Positions 47,905-57,654 of a stretch of DNA of 64,000 bases are shown here, piece by piece. A program made the translations under genes and the position numbers. Each line of letters opens with the position of its first letter. Position 1 is the first letter of the stretch. The stretch comes from Arcobacter vandammei (GTDB lineage: Bacteria; Campylobacterota; Campylobacteria; Campylobacterales; Arcobacteraceae), in assembly GCF_016106035.1 (NCBI RefSeq), contig NZ_JADKPZ010000005.1, forward strand, positions 62,001 through 126,000. Direction: 5' to 3'. The notes under the pieces are model-generated. The model saw only the letters and a list, made by a program, of their open reading frames with translations, did not search any database and was not told the origin of the DNA.

Positions 47905-48804
47905 CTAACTATTAAGTAATTTTTCTATATCAATTCCATTATTTGGATTATCAACTCTTATAAATTGTGTTCCTATTCCATCACTTGTAAAAAGTTCAAG
48001 TAATATTGAGTGTTCAACACGACCATCAATAATGTGTGCCTTATTTACACCACTATGAATAGCTTCTATACAAGAATCAACTTTTGGAATCATCCCACCA
48101 GCAATTGTGCCATCTTTTTTGAACATCTCAACATTTGCTTTATCTAAAGTTTGGATTAACTCACCACTCTTATTTAAAACCCCAATAGTATCAGTTAAAA
48201 AGATAACTTTTTGAGCTTTTAGTGCCATGGCAATTTCACAAGCAGCAACATCTGCATTTATATTATATCCTGGGTGATTTGGCTCATCTCCATTTGCAAT
48301 AGGTGCAATTACAGGGATAAACCCTTCTTTTATTAAGTTGTGGATTAATTCACCATTTACAGAAGTTATATCTCCTGTGTAACCAAATTTTCCACCATCT
48401 TTTGGAACAGCTTTTATAATTCCACTATCTTTTCCAGATATTCCAATAGCTTTTGCACCGTGAAAGTTTAGTAAAGAAGCGATATTTTTATTTATCTCTC
48501 CACTTAAAACCATTTCAACAACTCTCATACTCTCTTTACAAGTAACTCTGTAACCATCTACAAAAGATGAAGGAATTTCAAGTTTTGTTAAAAGCTCTGT
48601 AATTCTAGCTCCACCACCGTGAACAACAACAGGTTTTATACCTAAAAGTGTAAGTAAAACTATATCTTGAGCAAATTTCTCTTTTAAGTCATCGCTAGTT
48701 TGTGCTGAACCACCATATTTTATAACTATTATTTTTCCATAAAATTTTTTGAAATATGGAATAGCATCTATTAGAGTTTGAACTTTTGAATTTGTTTGTG
48801 CCAT
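47905..48804 (-). CDS. argB: Acetylglutamate kinase
   Basis: Second step of arginine synthesis. The 299-residue product has the amino-acid-kinase motifs VIKYGGSAQ and VVVHGGGARI, NINADVAAC, and the C-terminal GGMIPKVDS. Length of about 300 suggests the arginine-sensitive, hexameric type with the extended N-terminal helix (residues 1-20). It is divergent from addA. Confidence 0.97.
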   Translation of the reverse strand: MAQTNSKVQTLIDAIPYFKKFYGKIIVIKYGGSAQTSDDLKEKFAQDIVLLTLLGIKPVVVHGGGARITELLTKLEIPSSFVDGYRVTCKESMRVVEMVLSGEINKNIASLLNFHGAKAIGISGKDSGIIKAVPKDGGKFGYTGDITSVNGELIHNLIKEGFIPVIAPIANGDEPNHPGYNINADVAACEIAMALKAQKVIFLTDTIGVLNKSGELIQTLDKANVEMFKKDGTIAGGMIPKVDSCIEAIHSGVNKAHIIDGRVEHSILLELFTSDGIGTQFIRVDNPNNGIDIEKLLNS

Positions 48805-48881
48805 ACAAAATCCTTGTAAATTTTAAAGCTTAAATTATAGCTAAAAATGGCTTTTAAAAAGAAATATAGTAAAATCAATTT

Positions 48882-51620
48882 ATGGAAAAATATTTAGCAT
48901 TAAAAGCCAGTGCAGGAAGTGGAAAAACTTTTGCCCTAACAGTTCGATATATTAGCTTACTTCTTCTTGGTGCAAAACCAAATGAGATTTTAACTCTAAC
49001 TTTTACAAATAAAGCAGCTTTAGAGATGAGCCAAAGGGTATTTAATACCTTACAAACTTTGGGTGATGATGAAGCATATTTAAGTGAGATTATAAAAGTA
49101 TCAGGTTTAGATAAAGAGCAGATTTTAGGTAAAAAACCATATTTAATAAAACTTTTTACAAATGATAGTTTGAGTATCTTTACTATTGATAAATTTGTAA
49201 ATAAGATTTTGAGAGAGTTTAGTGGATATATTGGAATAAGTGATGATTTTAAGATTTTAAATGATGATATTGAAGTTTTAAGTTATAAATTTTTACAAAG
49301 TTTAGATGAAACTAGCTTTCGTGAACTTGTTGAATTTTCTTTGTATGAAAGAAAAAAATTTAATTCAATATTTGATTTATTTAAAATCTTAATAGAGAAA
49401 AATGAGAAGATAAATCCAATAGAAATAGATGCAAAGCTGCTAAATATTGTAAAAGATGATATTTTACAAAAAGCTTTTAAAATAAAAGAGCATATTTTAA
49501 ACTGCCCAAATGCAAGTAATAGTGCAATTAAAGCTGTAAGTTTTACAAATTTTGATGAGTTATTTGATAATACTTGGATTGAAAAAGATAGTATTTATGA
49601 TTATAGTTATTTTAAAAAATGTGCAAATGATGAGATAAATAGTGTTTTTATGGAGCTAAAAAGTGGATTTTTAAACTATTATAAAATAAGAGCAAGTTAC
49701 AGTCTAAATAAGATTTTTAAACTCTATTTAAATTTTAAAGAGTTTAAAAAAAGCTTTAATATTGAAAAAAACTACTTTGAGTTCAACGATATTTCAAATT
49801 TAGTTTTTGAACTTTTAAGTTCAAAAATAAATAGAGATTTCCTATATTTTAGACTTGATAGCACTTATAATCATATTTTAATAGATGAGTTTCAAGATAC
49901 TTCTATTTTGCAATATAAGATTTTAAAACCTTTGATTGATGAGCTTATAGCTGGAGATGTAGAAAAATTTAAGACTTTTTTCTATGTAGGTGATCCAAAA
50001 CAGAGCATTTATAGGTTTCGTGGTGGAAAAAGAGAGCTGTTTGATTTTGTTTTAAAAGAAAATCAAACAATAAAGCTTGAAAATCTAAATACGAATTATA
50101 GATCTTGTAAAAATATTATAGATTTTGTAAATAACACTTTTTTAAATTTAGCAAATTACGATTATATAAATCAAGAGAGTGTAAGAAATGGTGGTTTTGT
50201 AGAAGTTATTGTAGATGAAAATTTGCAAAATGAAGATAAGTTTTTAGGTATTTTAAACAAAATAAAAGAGCTATTAAATAGTGGAATAAATGAAAACGAT
50301 ATTGCTATTTTGTGTTATACAAATAGTGATGTTTTAGAACTTTTTTACTACTTAAAAGAGAGTTTACCAGAGCTTAAAATTAGAACTGATATGAGTTCCA
50401 AATTAATAAACCAACAAAATGTAAAAGCTTTGATAAATGCCATAAAATATATCTATTTTAAAGAAAATATATATAAAGAGAATTTCAATGCTTTAATTGG
50501 AAAGAATATAAATAGCGAGTTTATTTTTGATATAAATTTAGATGAATTAGGTGTTGAAAAGATTTTATATATTGTTTCAAAATATTTTTCTATTCTTGAT
50601 GAAAATATTATAAAATTAATAGAGTTATCTTCAAATTATTTAAATATTGTTGATTTTGTTTATGAGATTGATAAACTTGATAGTAGTATTGAAAATAGTG
50701 AGAATTTAGGGCTTCAAATACTTACAATTTTTAAATCAAAAGGTTTGGAATTTCACACAACAATTTTACTTGATAGAATAAAAAGAAAAAATCACGATAA
50801 AAGCTCTTTGCTTTTTGAGTATGAGAATATAAACCTAAAAAATATTTACTATAAAATTTCTGGTTATGAAAATTTCGATAATAGTTATAAAATAGCTTTA
50901 GATAAAGAGAAGAGTTTAAGTCTTGATGATGAAAAAAATGTTCTTTATGTAGCACTAACAAGGGCAAAAAATAATCTAATAATCTTTAAAAAAGAGAAAA
51001 ATAGTGTTTTTGATATTTTAAATTTAAGCCCTTTTGCTCTTGGAACTTTACTTTTAAGTCAAGGTATAAAAAATATAGAAAAAATTGAGAAAATATCCTA
51101 TAAAGCTCTTGATTTAGGTAAGCAAGAGATAAAAATCTCAAATCTTGATGATGAAAATCTTGTAAACAAAGAGCTTCTAAAAGCAAAATATTTTGGTCTT
51201 GCAACTCACTATACTTTGGAGATGATGAGCAATTTCACAAAAGATGCTTTAAAACATAGTTTAGGGTTATCTAAAACAAAGTATTTTAACTATTTAGATG
51301 AGATGGATTTTATAAGAGTAGAAAAAATTGTTAATAATTTAGTAGAAAATTCAGATTTTCAAGCTTTGATAAATAAGAGCCAAATTGTAAGTGAACAAGC
51401 ACTTATCTATAATCAAGAGTTAAAAATTCTGGATTTGCTTTTATATAAAGATGATAGATTTATAATAGTTGATTATAAAACTACAACAGAGATTCTAGCT
51501 TCTCATAAAGTGCAAGTTAGCTACTATAAAAAGGCAATTTGTGAGATTTTTGATACAAAAAATGTAAGTGCTTATTTGATTTATTTAAAAGAAGATAGCA
51601 TAAAATTTTTGGAAGTTTAG
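48882..51620 (+). CDS. addA: AddA-like helicase-nuclease subunit (UvrD/RecB family)
   Basis: Motor and nuclease subunit for double-strand-break resection. The 912-residue product has Walker A ASAGSGKT at residues 9-16, LTFTNKAALEM, Walker B LIDEFQDTS, GDPKQSIYRFRG, LNTNYRS, TIFKSKGLEF and YVALTRAK. The C-terminal nuclease ends with FIIVDYKTT (Asp and Lys of PD-(D/E)XK). A TATAGT -10-like hexamer lies at 48865-48870, only 12 bases before the ATG, with no ribosome site. The 3' end overlaps convergent thiE by 4 bases. Confidence 0.88.
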   Translation: MEKYLALKASAGSGKTFALTVRYISLLLLGAKPNEILTLTFTNKAALEMSQRVFNTLQTLGDDEAYLSEIIKVSGLDKEQILGKKPYLIKLFTNDSLSIFTIDKFVNKILREFSGYIGISDDFKILNDDIEVLSYKFLQSLDETSFRELVEFSLYERKKFNSIFDLFKILIEKNEKINPIEIDAKLLNIVKDDILQKAFKIKEHILNCPNASNSAIKAVSFTNFDELFDNTWIEKDSIYDYSYFKKCANDEINSVFMELKSGFLNYYKIRASYSLNKIFKLYLNFKEFKKSFNIEKNYFEFNDISNLVFELLSSKINRDFLYFRLDSTYNHILIDEFQDTSILQYKILKPLIDELIAGDVEKFKTFFYVGDPKQSIYRFRGGKRELFDFVLKENQTIKLENLNTNYRSCKNIIDFVNNTFLNLANYDYINQESVRNGGFVEVIVDENLQNEDKFLGILNKIKELLNSGINENDIAILCYTNSDVLELFYYLKESLPELKIRTDMSSKLINQQNVKALINAIKYIYFKENIYKENFNALIGKNINSEFIFDINLDELGVEKILYIVSKYFSILDENIIKLIELSSNYLNIVDFVYEIDKLDSSIENSENLGLQILTIFKSKGLEFHTTILLDRIKRKNHDKSSLLFEYENINLKNIYYKISGYENFDNSYKIALDKEKSLSLDDEKNVLYVALTRAKNNLIIFKKEKNSVFDILNLSPFALGTLLLSQGIKNIEKIEKISYKALDLGKQEIKISNLDDENLVNKELLKAKYFGLATHYTLEMMSNFTKDALKHSLGLSKTKYFNYLDEMDFIRVEKIVNNLVENSDFQALINKSQIVSEQALIYNQELKILDLLLYKDDRFIIVDYKTTTEILASHKVQVSYYKKAICEIFDTKNVSAYLIYLKEDSIKFLEV

Positions 51621-52180
51621 ACAAAATATCTAATAGAAGCAAAACCATAAGCTTTTGTATCTTTTAAAAGTTCTATTTGATTTTGAGAGATTATTCCACC
51701 AAGAGCTATGATTTTTAAATTTGGAAAATTATTTATAACTTCTTCTAGCTTTTTTATTCCTTTTGCTTCACCTTTGTTTGGAGTATCAAAAATAGGTGAA
51801 TATGTAGCAAAATCTACACTTTTTTTATATGCTAGTTCTAGTTCAGTTTCATTGTGGCAAGAAATAGCCGTAAAAAGATTTAAACTCTTTGCAAACTCTA
51901 TTTTATCAAATTGAGTAGAGTTTAGATGAACTCCACAAAAGCCCAGTTTTTCTGCTAATTCTATATTCGAATTTATCAAAATTCTAGGCACTTTAAACTC
52001 TTTGCAAATATCTAAAAATATTTTTGCCAACTCTTCAAAATTTTGCGAACTTTTATCTCTAAAACAAGCAACATCAATTTTGTGATTTTTTAAAACTTCT
52101 GTTAGTTTATTTCTAAATTTATCTTTATCATTTGTGAAATATTGTGGGTCACTTATTAAATAAGATTTTAAATTTTGCAT
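51617..52180 (-). CDS. thiE: Thiamine phosphate synthase-like protein (ThiE/TenI fold)
   Basis: ThiE joins the pyrimidine and thiazole parts of thiamine; TenI relatives aromatise the thiazole. The 187-residue product has the TIM-barrel landmarks GVHLNSTQFD, the SPIFDTPNKGEAKG loop and ALGGI. It is somewhat shorter than many ThiE proteins (about 200-215). The strictly diagnostic residues are not clear enough to separate ThiE from TenI, so the symbol is provisional. No other thiamine gene is in the window. Confidence 0.75.
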   Translation of the reverse strand: MQNLKSYLISDPQYFTNDKDKFRNKLTEVLKNHKIDVACFRDKSSQNFEELAKIFLDICKEFKVPRILINSNIELAEKLGFCGVHLNSTQFDKIEFAKSLNLFTAISCHNETELELAYKKSVDFATYSPIFDTPNKGEAKGIKKLEEVINNFPNLKIIALGGIISQNQIELLKDTKAYGFASIRYFV

Positions 52181-52196
52181 AATTTTTCCAATAAAA

Positions 52197-52225
52197 AAAG
52201 GGAATAAGTCAAGCTTATTCCCTTT
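52197..52225 (-). terminator. Terminator after atpB
   Basis: AAAGGGAATAAG at 52197-52208 pairs with CTTATTCCCTTT across TCAAG. On the minus strand the stem is followed by a T-run, so it ends the atpB transcript. It lies between atpB and thiE. Confidence 0.85.
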
Positions 52226-52245
52226 ATAGTTTTTTAAGAAACTTC

Positions 52246-52932
52246 TTAATGATGTTCTTCTTCCATCATGATAGATCCAGCTATGTAAACATAAGTAAGG
52301 ATACTAAAAATAAATGCTTGTAAGAAACCAAATGCAGTTAATAGGAAAAACCCTGGTAATGGTAAAATCCAAGGAACTAGCATTAATAGAACCATTAAGA
52401 ACATATCATCTCCTCTAATTGATCCAAATAACCTAAAAGATAGAGAGATAATTCTTGAAATATGAGAGATAATCTCAATTGGGAACATTAAAGGAGCTAA
52501 AATTGGCATAGGTCCCATAAAGTGTTTAAAATAGTTGATAAAACCATTTTTCTTAATACCTAAATAGTTATAGTAAACAAATACTATTAAAGCCAAAGAT
52601 AGAGTAAAGTTGATATTTGAAGTTGGTGCTTCAAATCCTGGAATAACACCTATCATATTACTTATAAAAATAACTAGAGCTAATGAACCAATTAATGGCA
52701 TATAAATTCTAGCATTTTTTTCTCCCATAGTATCAGCACCCATGCTAATAATACCACCAACAAATGTTTCCATAACATTTTGGCTTCCAGTTGGAACTAG
52801 TTGTAATTTTCTAGTAGCCATTCTTGAAATTAAGAATATAATTCCAATTACTAAAACAAAGTGAGATAAAATTATCCACTCTTGTCCATGACCACCAATT
52901 GCTCCTAAGAATGTAAACAATCTTCCTTCCAT
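52246..52932 (-). CDS. atpB: ATP synthase F0 subunit a
   Basis: Forms the proton half-channels against the c-ring. The 228-residue product has five to six helices and the essential Arg in [14 protein letters not shown], plus the [13 protein letters not shown] helix. It stands alone with its own terminator, away from the other ATP synthase genes, an arrangement common in epsilonproteobacteria. Confidence 0.96.
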   Translation of the reverse strand: MEGRLFTFLGAIGGHGQEWIILSHFVLVIGIIFLISRMATRKLQLVPTGSQNVMETFVGGIISMGADTMGEKNARIYMPLIGSLALVIFISNMIGVIPGFEAPTSNINFTLSLALIVFVYYNYLGIKKNGFINYFKHFMGPMPILAPLMFPIEIISHISRIISLSFRLFGSIRGDDMFLMVLLMLVPWILPLPGFFLLTAFGFLQAFIFSILTYVYIAGSIMMEEEHH

Positions 52933-53022
52933 TTTCTTCCTTTTTTCTTTTATACGATTACTAAATTATGCAATGATTATAATATTTGTTTTCTAAAATC
53001 TTCATAAATATATAAAATTAAT

Positions 53023-54228
53023 TTAAATTTGTTTAAATCTATACCCGTTTTGTTTCAAATTTTCTCTTATTAACTCTTGATGTTCTTCGCCTTTTGTTTC
53101 AAGAGCAATAGTTACATGTGCTTCTCCAAACTCCAGTTTTAAAGAGTTTCTATCAAAATCTATTTGTACAATATTTGCTGAGCAAGAAGTAAAAATCTCT
53201 GTTAATCTCATTAAAGCACCTGGTTTATCCATAAGTGTTACAATTAAATTCATTTTTCTGTGAGATTTGATTAAACCTTTTTCAATAATTAGTGAAAGCA
53301 TTGTAACATCGATATTTCCACCACTTACAACTGCACAAACTTTTTTATTTTTAATATCAACTTTGTCATGCATTATTGCTGCAACACTTACAGCTCCCGC
53401 ACCTTCAACAATTAGTTTGTGACGTTCAAGTAGAAATAAAATCGCATTTGCAATCTCATTTTCACTTACTTCAACTATTTCATCAACATATTCTAAAATA
53501 ATATCAAGAAGTTTTGGAGTAACATCTCGCACTGCAATTCCATCTGCAATAGTTCGCACACTACTTGAATCTATTGGAGTTCTTGCTTCAAAACTATCTT
53601 TCATACCTCTTGCACCACTTGCAACTACACCAGTTATTTTGATGTTTGGGTTTTTCGTTTTTGCAGCAATTGCAACTCCTGCGATTAATCCACCACCACC
53701 AATTGGCACAATAATATGTTCAATATCTTCAATATTTTCTAAAATCTCTAAAGCAATAGTTCCTTGACCTGCGATTACTTCATCATCAGCAAAAGGGTGA
53801 ATAAACTCTTTGTTTTGTTCTTTTGCAAATTTTATAGCTGCTGCATAAGCTTCATCGAAGTTTTCACCAGTTAAAACAACATTTGCACCATAAGATTTTA
53901 CACCACTTACTTTTGTAAGTGGTGTTGCTTCTGGCATAAAAATAGTTGCTTCGCAAGAGAAGTGTTTTGCAGCAAATGCTAATCCTTGAGCATGGTTTCC
54001 TGCACTTGCAGCTACAACTCCAGCATCTCTTTTTTCACTACTTAGCATAGCAACTTTGTTAAATGCACCTCTTAATTTAAAACTACCTGTTGTTTGAAGA
54101 TTGTCCTCTTTTAGGTATATTTCTGCATCTTTTTGCACACTTAAAACAGGAGCTTTCATAAGTGGAGTTTTTGAAATAGTATTTTCTAGCCTTTTTTTGG
54201 CATCTATAATATCATTTAGTGTAATCAT
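53023..54228 (-). CDS. ilvA: Threonine ammonia-lyase
   Basis: PLP enzyme converting threonine to 2-oxobutanoate for isoleucine synthesis. The 401-residue product has the PLP lysine in TGSFKLRGAFNK, the SAGNHAQG loop, the GGGGLIAG motif and a C-terminal ACT-like domain (about residues 325-401). The ATG at 54228 gives the family start MITLNDIIDA; the frame extends to 54270 without a better ribosome site. Confidence 0.94.
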   Translation of the reverse strand: MITLNDIIDAKKRLENTISKTPLMKAPVLSVQKDAEIYLKEDNLQTTGSFKLRGAFNKVAMLSSEKRDAGVVAASAGNHAQGLAFAAKHFSCEATIFMPEATPLTKVSGVKSYGANVVLTGENFDEAYAAAIKFAKEQNKEFIHPFADDEVIAGQGTIALEILENIEDIEHIIVPIGGGGLIAGVAIAAKTKNPNIKITGVVASGARGMKDSFEARTPIDSSSVRTIADGIAVRDVTPKLLDIILEYVDEIVEVSENEIANAILFLLERHKLIVEGAGAVSVAAIMHDKVDIKNKKVCAVVSGGNIDVTMLSLIIEKGLIKSHRKMNLIVTLMDKPGALMRLTEIFTSCSANIVQIDFDRNSLKLEFGEAHVTIALETKGEEHQELIRENLKQNGYRFKQI

Positions 54229-54332
54229 CTTTTTTGTCTTTTCTTGAAAATTTTGTGCAGATTTTATCAAAATATAGCTTTTTTACTTGTTATAGCACTA
54301 ATTTATTATTTTATTGATACTAGATTTTATAA

Positions 54333-54656
54333 TTAGTTTATATTCTTAGATATTTCCTCTATAAGTTCATAAGTTTCGATTTTATTATCTAAAATCTCTT
54401 TTGGAGTTCCGTCTTCTTTTTGGTTTTTATGTCCGTTTTTATGTGCTGGGCTTTTTTGATAGTTTGAAAAAGCATCTTTACTTTCCCAATATATTTTAAA
54501 AATACAAGTGTCGAACTCACTATTTTTATCGTTTTTCAAATATTCCATTTTTACAAAACCATCTGCACTTTTTAGTGCATCATTTCCCAAAAATTTTGGG
54601 CTTAAAATATCTAAAAAACCTTTTTCTACTTTAAAACTTCTTAATACTATAAACAT
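54333..54656 (-). CDS. Antibiotic biosynthesis monooxygenase (ABM) fold protein
   Basis: The 107-residue product resembles the dimeric ferredoxin-like ABM family: MFIVLRSFKVEKG opening strand, a central GFVKMEYLKND and FKIYWESKDAFSNYQKSP block, and a final short helix. The family includes heme-degrading IsdG-type and quinone-modifying enzymes; I cannot tell which. It has an AGGAA ribosome site and stands alone between ilvA and metE. Confidence 0.75.
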   Translation of the reverse strand: MFIVLRSFKVEKGFLDILSPKFLGNDALKSADGFVKMEYLKNDKNSEFDTCIFKIYWESKDAFSNYQKSPAHKNGHKNQKEDGTPKEILDNKIETYELIEEISKNIN

Positions 54657-54720
54657 AATTTATTCCTATTTTTTTAAATTGAAATTGGATTTTATCAAGA
54701 TAGTATTAATGTAATATTTC

Positions 54721-54744
54721 AAAGAGTCTTAAAAAAGACTCTTT
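54721..54744. terminator. Hairpin after metE
   Basis: AAAGAGTCTT at 54721-54730 pairs with AAGACTCTTT at 54735-54744 over AAAA. It lies just beyond the metE stop; the T-run is on the plus-strand side, so its strength for metE is uncertain. Confidence 0.6.
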
Positions 54745-54753
54745 ATTTTTGAT

Positions 54754-57021
54754 TTATTTTCCTTGTTTTACTACTCTTACAGCTTCAACCATATTTTTTA
54801 GGCTCTCTTTTACTTCTGGCCATTTTCTAGTTTTAAGCCCACAATCTGGATTTATCCATAGTTGCTCTTTTGGTAAAACTTCAACCAATGCTTTGATTTG
54901 TGCTACCATCTCTTCAACACTAGGAACTCTAGGACTATGAATATCATAAATCCCTGGTCCAATTTCTTGTTTATATGCTACATCTTTAAAGATTCTTAAA
55001 AGTCTATTTCCACTTCTTGCAGTTTCGATTGATATAACATCAGCGTCCATAGCTTCGATTGTTTTGATAATATCATTAAACTCACTATAACACATATGTG
55101 TATGAATTTGTGTATCAATTTTTGCACAACTTACACTAAGTCTGAAGTTTTCAACAGCCCAATTTTCATAAGCTTTGATATTTTCAGCTCTTAAAGGATA
55201 ACCCTCTTTAAATGCAGCTTCATCTACTTGAATCATCTTAATTCCAGCATTTTGTAAATCATCAACCTCTTTATTTATTCCTAAAGCGATTTGTTTTGTT
55301 ACTTCGTTTCTAGCAATATCATCTCTTACAAATGACCAGTTTAAAATTGTAACTGGACCTGTAAGCATTCCTTTCATAACTTTTGAAGTTTTGCTTTGAG
55401 CATATTTTATCCACTCAACTGTCATAGGGTTTGGTCTTGAAACATCTCCAAAAATAACTGGTGGTTTTACACATCTACTTCCATAAGATTGTACCCAAGC
55501 ATTTTGTGTGAATGCAAAACCACTCATTAGCTCTCCAAAATACTCAACCATATCATTTCTTTCAGGCTCTCCATGAACTAAAACATCAAGCCCAATCTCA
55601 TCTTGAAATGCTACACAATCATCAATATATTTTTTAATCTCTGCTTCATATTGCTCTTTTGAAATAGCATTTGCTTTAAATTGTTTTCTATTTTCTCTTA
55701 TTTCAGGTGTTTGTGGGAAAGAACCAATAGTTGTAGTTGCAAGTGCATCATAACCAAAGAACTCTCTTTGAACTTTTATTCTATCTTGGAATTTATCAGC
55801 TCTTTGCTTTACTTTTAGGTTTTTTATCTCATCTTGAATTGCAAGATTATGAATTTTTGAAGATACTTTTCTTTTAGCATTGTCTTGTTTGTTTTTTTCT
55901 ATATTTGCAACATCTTCTAAAGATAGTTTTGAGCCAAAAAACTGTTTTGAAACTAGATTTAACTCTTTTAATTTTTCATTTGCAAATGCTAACCACGATT
56001 TTATTTCACTATCAAGTTTCTCTTCATATTGTAAAGTAAAAGGAACATGTAAAAGTGAGCAAGAAGTCCCCACGATAATATTTTCTTTTGAAACAGTTTG
56101 TGCGATTTTGTTTAATAAACTTAATTTATCTTCAAAGTTACTTTTCCAAATATTTCTTCCATCAATTACTCCAGCAATTAAAACTTTATTTGAGTTTTTG
56201 ATAATTTCAAGAGCTTCAAGGTTTTTTGCTCCATGAATAAAATCAAGACCTAAAGCCCAAATTGGAGTATTTACTAAAACTTTTGTAGCTTCATTTGAGT
56301 GTTCAAAATAAGTAGTTACTACTATTTTAATATTAGAAGATACAGTTGCTAAAGCATCATAAACTGGCTTTAAAAGTGATAAAAATTTTGGCTCTAAATC
56401 TTTTACAAATAGTGGCTCTGCAAACTCAACAACTACTTCTTCATCAAGTTTTGATATCTCTTCTAAAAGCTCTTTATAAACTGCTACAACACTATTTATA
56501 TGTGCAAAAACATCGCTATTATCTACACTTTTTGAAAGCCCTAAATATGTAATTGCTCCAATTAAGTTGATTTTTGTATTAATTTCAAGCTCTTTTGCTT
56601 CTTTGTATTCGCTTATTACTTTTTTAGAATTTAGTGCAAATTTTGTATCTTTAGAAATTTCAGGTACGATATAGTGATAGTTTGTATTAAACCATTTTGT
56701 CATCTCCATAGCTACACAATCTTGATTTCCTCTTGCCATTGCAAAATATTGTTCTTCATCTTTTAAGTGTTGAAATCTTTGTGGAATTGCTCCTAATAAA
56801 ATTGAAGTATCAAGCATATTGTCATAAAGTGAGAAATCATTTGAAGATATGAAATTTATTTTTGCCTCTTTTTGGTAAGTCCAGTGTCTTTTTCTTAAAT
56901 TCTCAGCAACAAATTTTACTTCACTAAAATCAACTTTTTTTGCCCAAAAGTCTTCTAAAACTTTTTTTAACTCTCTTTTTTCTCCAATTCTTGGAAAACC
57001 TATAACATAATTTTTACTCAT
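54754..57021 (-). CDS. metE: Cobalamin-independent methionine synthase
   Basis: Transfers a methyl group from 5-methyl-tetrahydropteroyltriglutamate to homocysteine. The 755-residue product has both barrels: an N-terminal half starting GFPRIGEKRELKK, and the catalytic half from TTIGSFPQT, with zinc ligands in QIHTHMCYSEF (His, Cys) and NPDCGLKTRKW (Cys). The 172-base region upstream (57022-57193) contains several inverted repeats that might regulate it. Confidence 0.97.
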   Translation of the reverse strand: MSKNYVIGFPRIGEKRELKKVLEDFWAKKVDFSEVKFVAENLRKRHWTYQKEAKINFISSNDFSLYDNMLDTSILLGAIPQRFQHLKDEEQYFAMARGNQDCVAMEMTKWFNTNYHYIVPEISKDTKFALNSKKVISEYKEAKELEINTKINLIGAITYLGLSKSVDNSDVFAHINSVVAVYKELLEEISKLDEEVVVEFAEPLFVKDLEPKFLSLLKPVYDALATVSSNIKIVVTTYFEHSNEATKVLVNTPIWALGLDFIHGAKNLEALEIIKNSNKVLIAGVIDGRNIWKSNFEDKLSLLNKIAQTVSKENIIVGTSCSLLHVPFTLQYEEKLDSEIKSWLAFANEKLKELNLVSKQFFGSKLSLEDVANIEKNKQDNAKRKVSSKIHNLAIQDEIKNLKVKQRADKFQDRIKVQREFFGYDALATTTIGSFPQTPEIRENRKQFKANAISKEQYEAEIKKYIDDCVAFQDEIGLDVLVHGEPERNDMVEYFGELMSGFAFTQNAWVQSYGSRCVKPPVIFGDVSRPNPMTVEWIKYAQSKTSKVMKGMLTGPVTILNWSFVRDDIARNEVTKQIALGINKEVDDLQNAGIKMIQVDEAAFKEGYPLRAENIKAYENWAVENFRLSVSCAKIDTQIHTHMCYSEFNDIIKTIEAMDADVISIETARSGNRLLRIFKDVAYKQEIGPGIYDIHSPRVPSVEEMVAQIKALVEVLPKEQLWINPDCGLKTRKWPEVKESLKNMVEAVRVVKQGK

Positions 57022-57052
57022 TTTAATATCCTTATTAATAATAATTTAATTT

Positions 57053-57068
57053 TCTACTTTTTAGTAGA
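57053..57068. repeat. Inverted repeats upstream of metE
   Basis: TCTACT, TTTT, AGTAGA forms a perfect hairpin at 57053-57068, 32 bases before the metE start on the minus strand. Further up are the palindrome CTTTTGCAAAAG (57119-57130) and an AAAAGAC/GTCTTTT pair around 57126-57159. No match to a known methionine riboswitch was recognised. Confidence 0.4.
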
Positions 57069-57193
57069 TAACAGAACTTGAAATATGTATAAAAATCTTA
57101 TTAATCTTGTTTTAAATCCTTTTGCAAAAGACTTTGACTAAATGTACAAAATTGTCTTTTTCGGACTTAAAAACGATTTTTTATAAGATTTTT

Positions 57194-57544
57194 CTAGTAA
57201 TACTGAAATTGGATTTGTGGAGGATGAACACCAGTTCTTCTAAAAGCAAAAAATGTACAATAAAATGGACATCTAGGAATAAATTTGAAAAGTTTTACAG
57301 CAAGTGCTGTTTTTCTTCCAAAAAAGCAGTCGCAATGACAAGGTTTGTTTGTTTGAACAGTGCAAACACTTAAAAGTAGCTCATCAAGTGGTGGAGCTTC
57401 TTCCTTATCTTCATTTGAAATTTTTAAGTTTGAAATAATCAAAGATTTACAAGCACTAGCAGTTTTGTGCAATTTTACAGCACTTGAATGTGCTTGAATT
57501 GAAGCAAGTGAAAAATATTTTTTTCCAAAACCTTTAACTTTCAA
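57194..57544 (-). CDS. Hypothetical Cys-rich basic protein
   Basis: A 116-codon frame starting at TTG (57544) with AAGGAAA 6-7 bases upstream. The C-terminal half is rich in cysteine (KPCHCDCFFG, then PRCPFYCTFF) and ends TGVHPPQIQFQYY. The N-terminal half is basic and Ser/Ala-rich with Cys at 32 and 61. The CHCDC and CPFYC pairs might bind metal. I recognise no family, and a shorter overlapping plus-strand frame (57122-57373) exists. The ribosome site and the otherwise empty stretch support it, but it could be spurious. Confidence 0.5.
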   Translation of the reverse strand: MKVKGFGKKYFSLASIQAHSSAVKLHKTASACKSLIISNLKISNEDKEEAPPLDELLLSVCTVQTNKPCHCDCFFGRKTALAVKLFKFIPRCPFYCTFFAFRRTGVHPPQIQFQYY

Positions 57545-57617
57545 AAAATTTCCTTATATAATATTAAGGTGAAACTTTAGGAAAAATAAACTTAATAATA
57601 AGTAAAACTAAATATGG

Positions 57618-57623
57618 TACTAT
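57618..57623 (+). promoter_or_regulatory. Possible extended -10 for trmD-rplS
   Basis: TGGTACTAT (TGn plus TACTAT) 32 bases before the trmD TTG; AGGACGG serves as ribosome site. Confidence 0.4.
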
Positions 57624-57654
57624 TTCACACAAAATTTTAGGACGGTTTTAAACT

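Noticed and set aside
48882-51620. addA considered as part of a new defence system
   Set aside because: The motifs are those of ordinary AddA, a matching AddB is in the window, and the neighbours are housekeeping genes.
57022-57193. S-adenosylmethionine or cobalamin riboswitch upstream of metE
   Set aside because: Only short simple hairpins are present; none of the conserved core sequences could be recognised.
57122-57373. Plus-strand frame overlapping the Cys-rich hypothetical
   Set aside because: Ser/Lys-rich composition typical of a shadow frame, no ribosome site at a suitable distance, and the opposite frame is longer with a better start.
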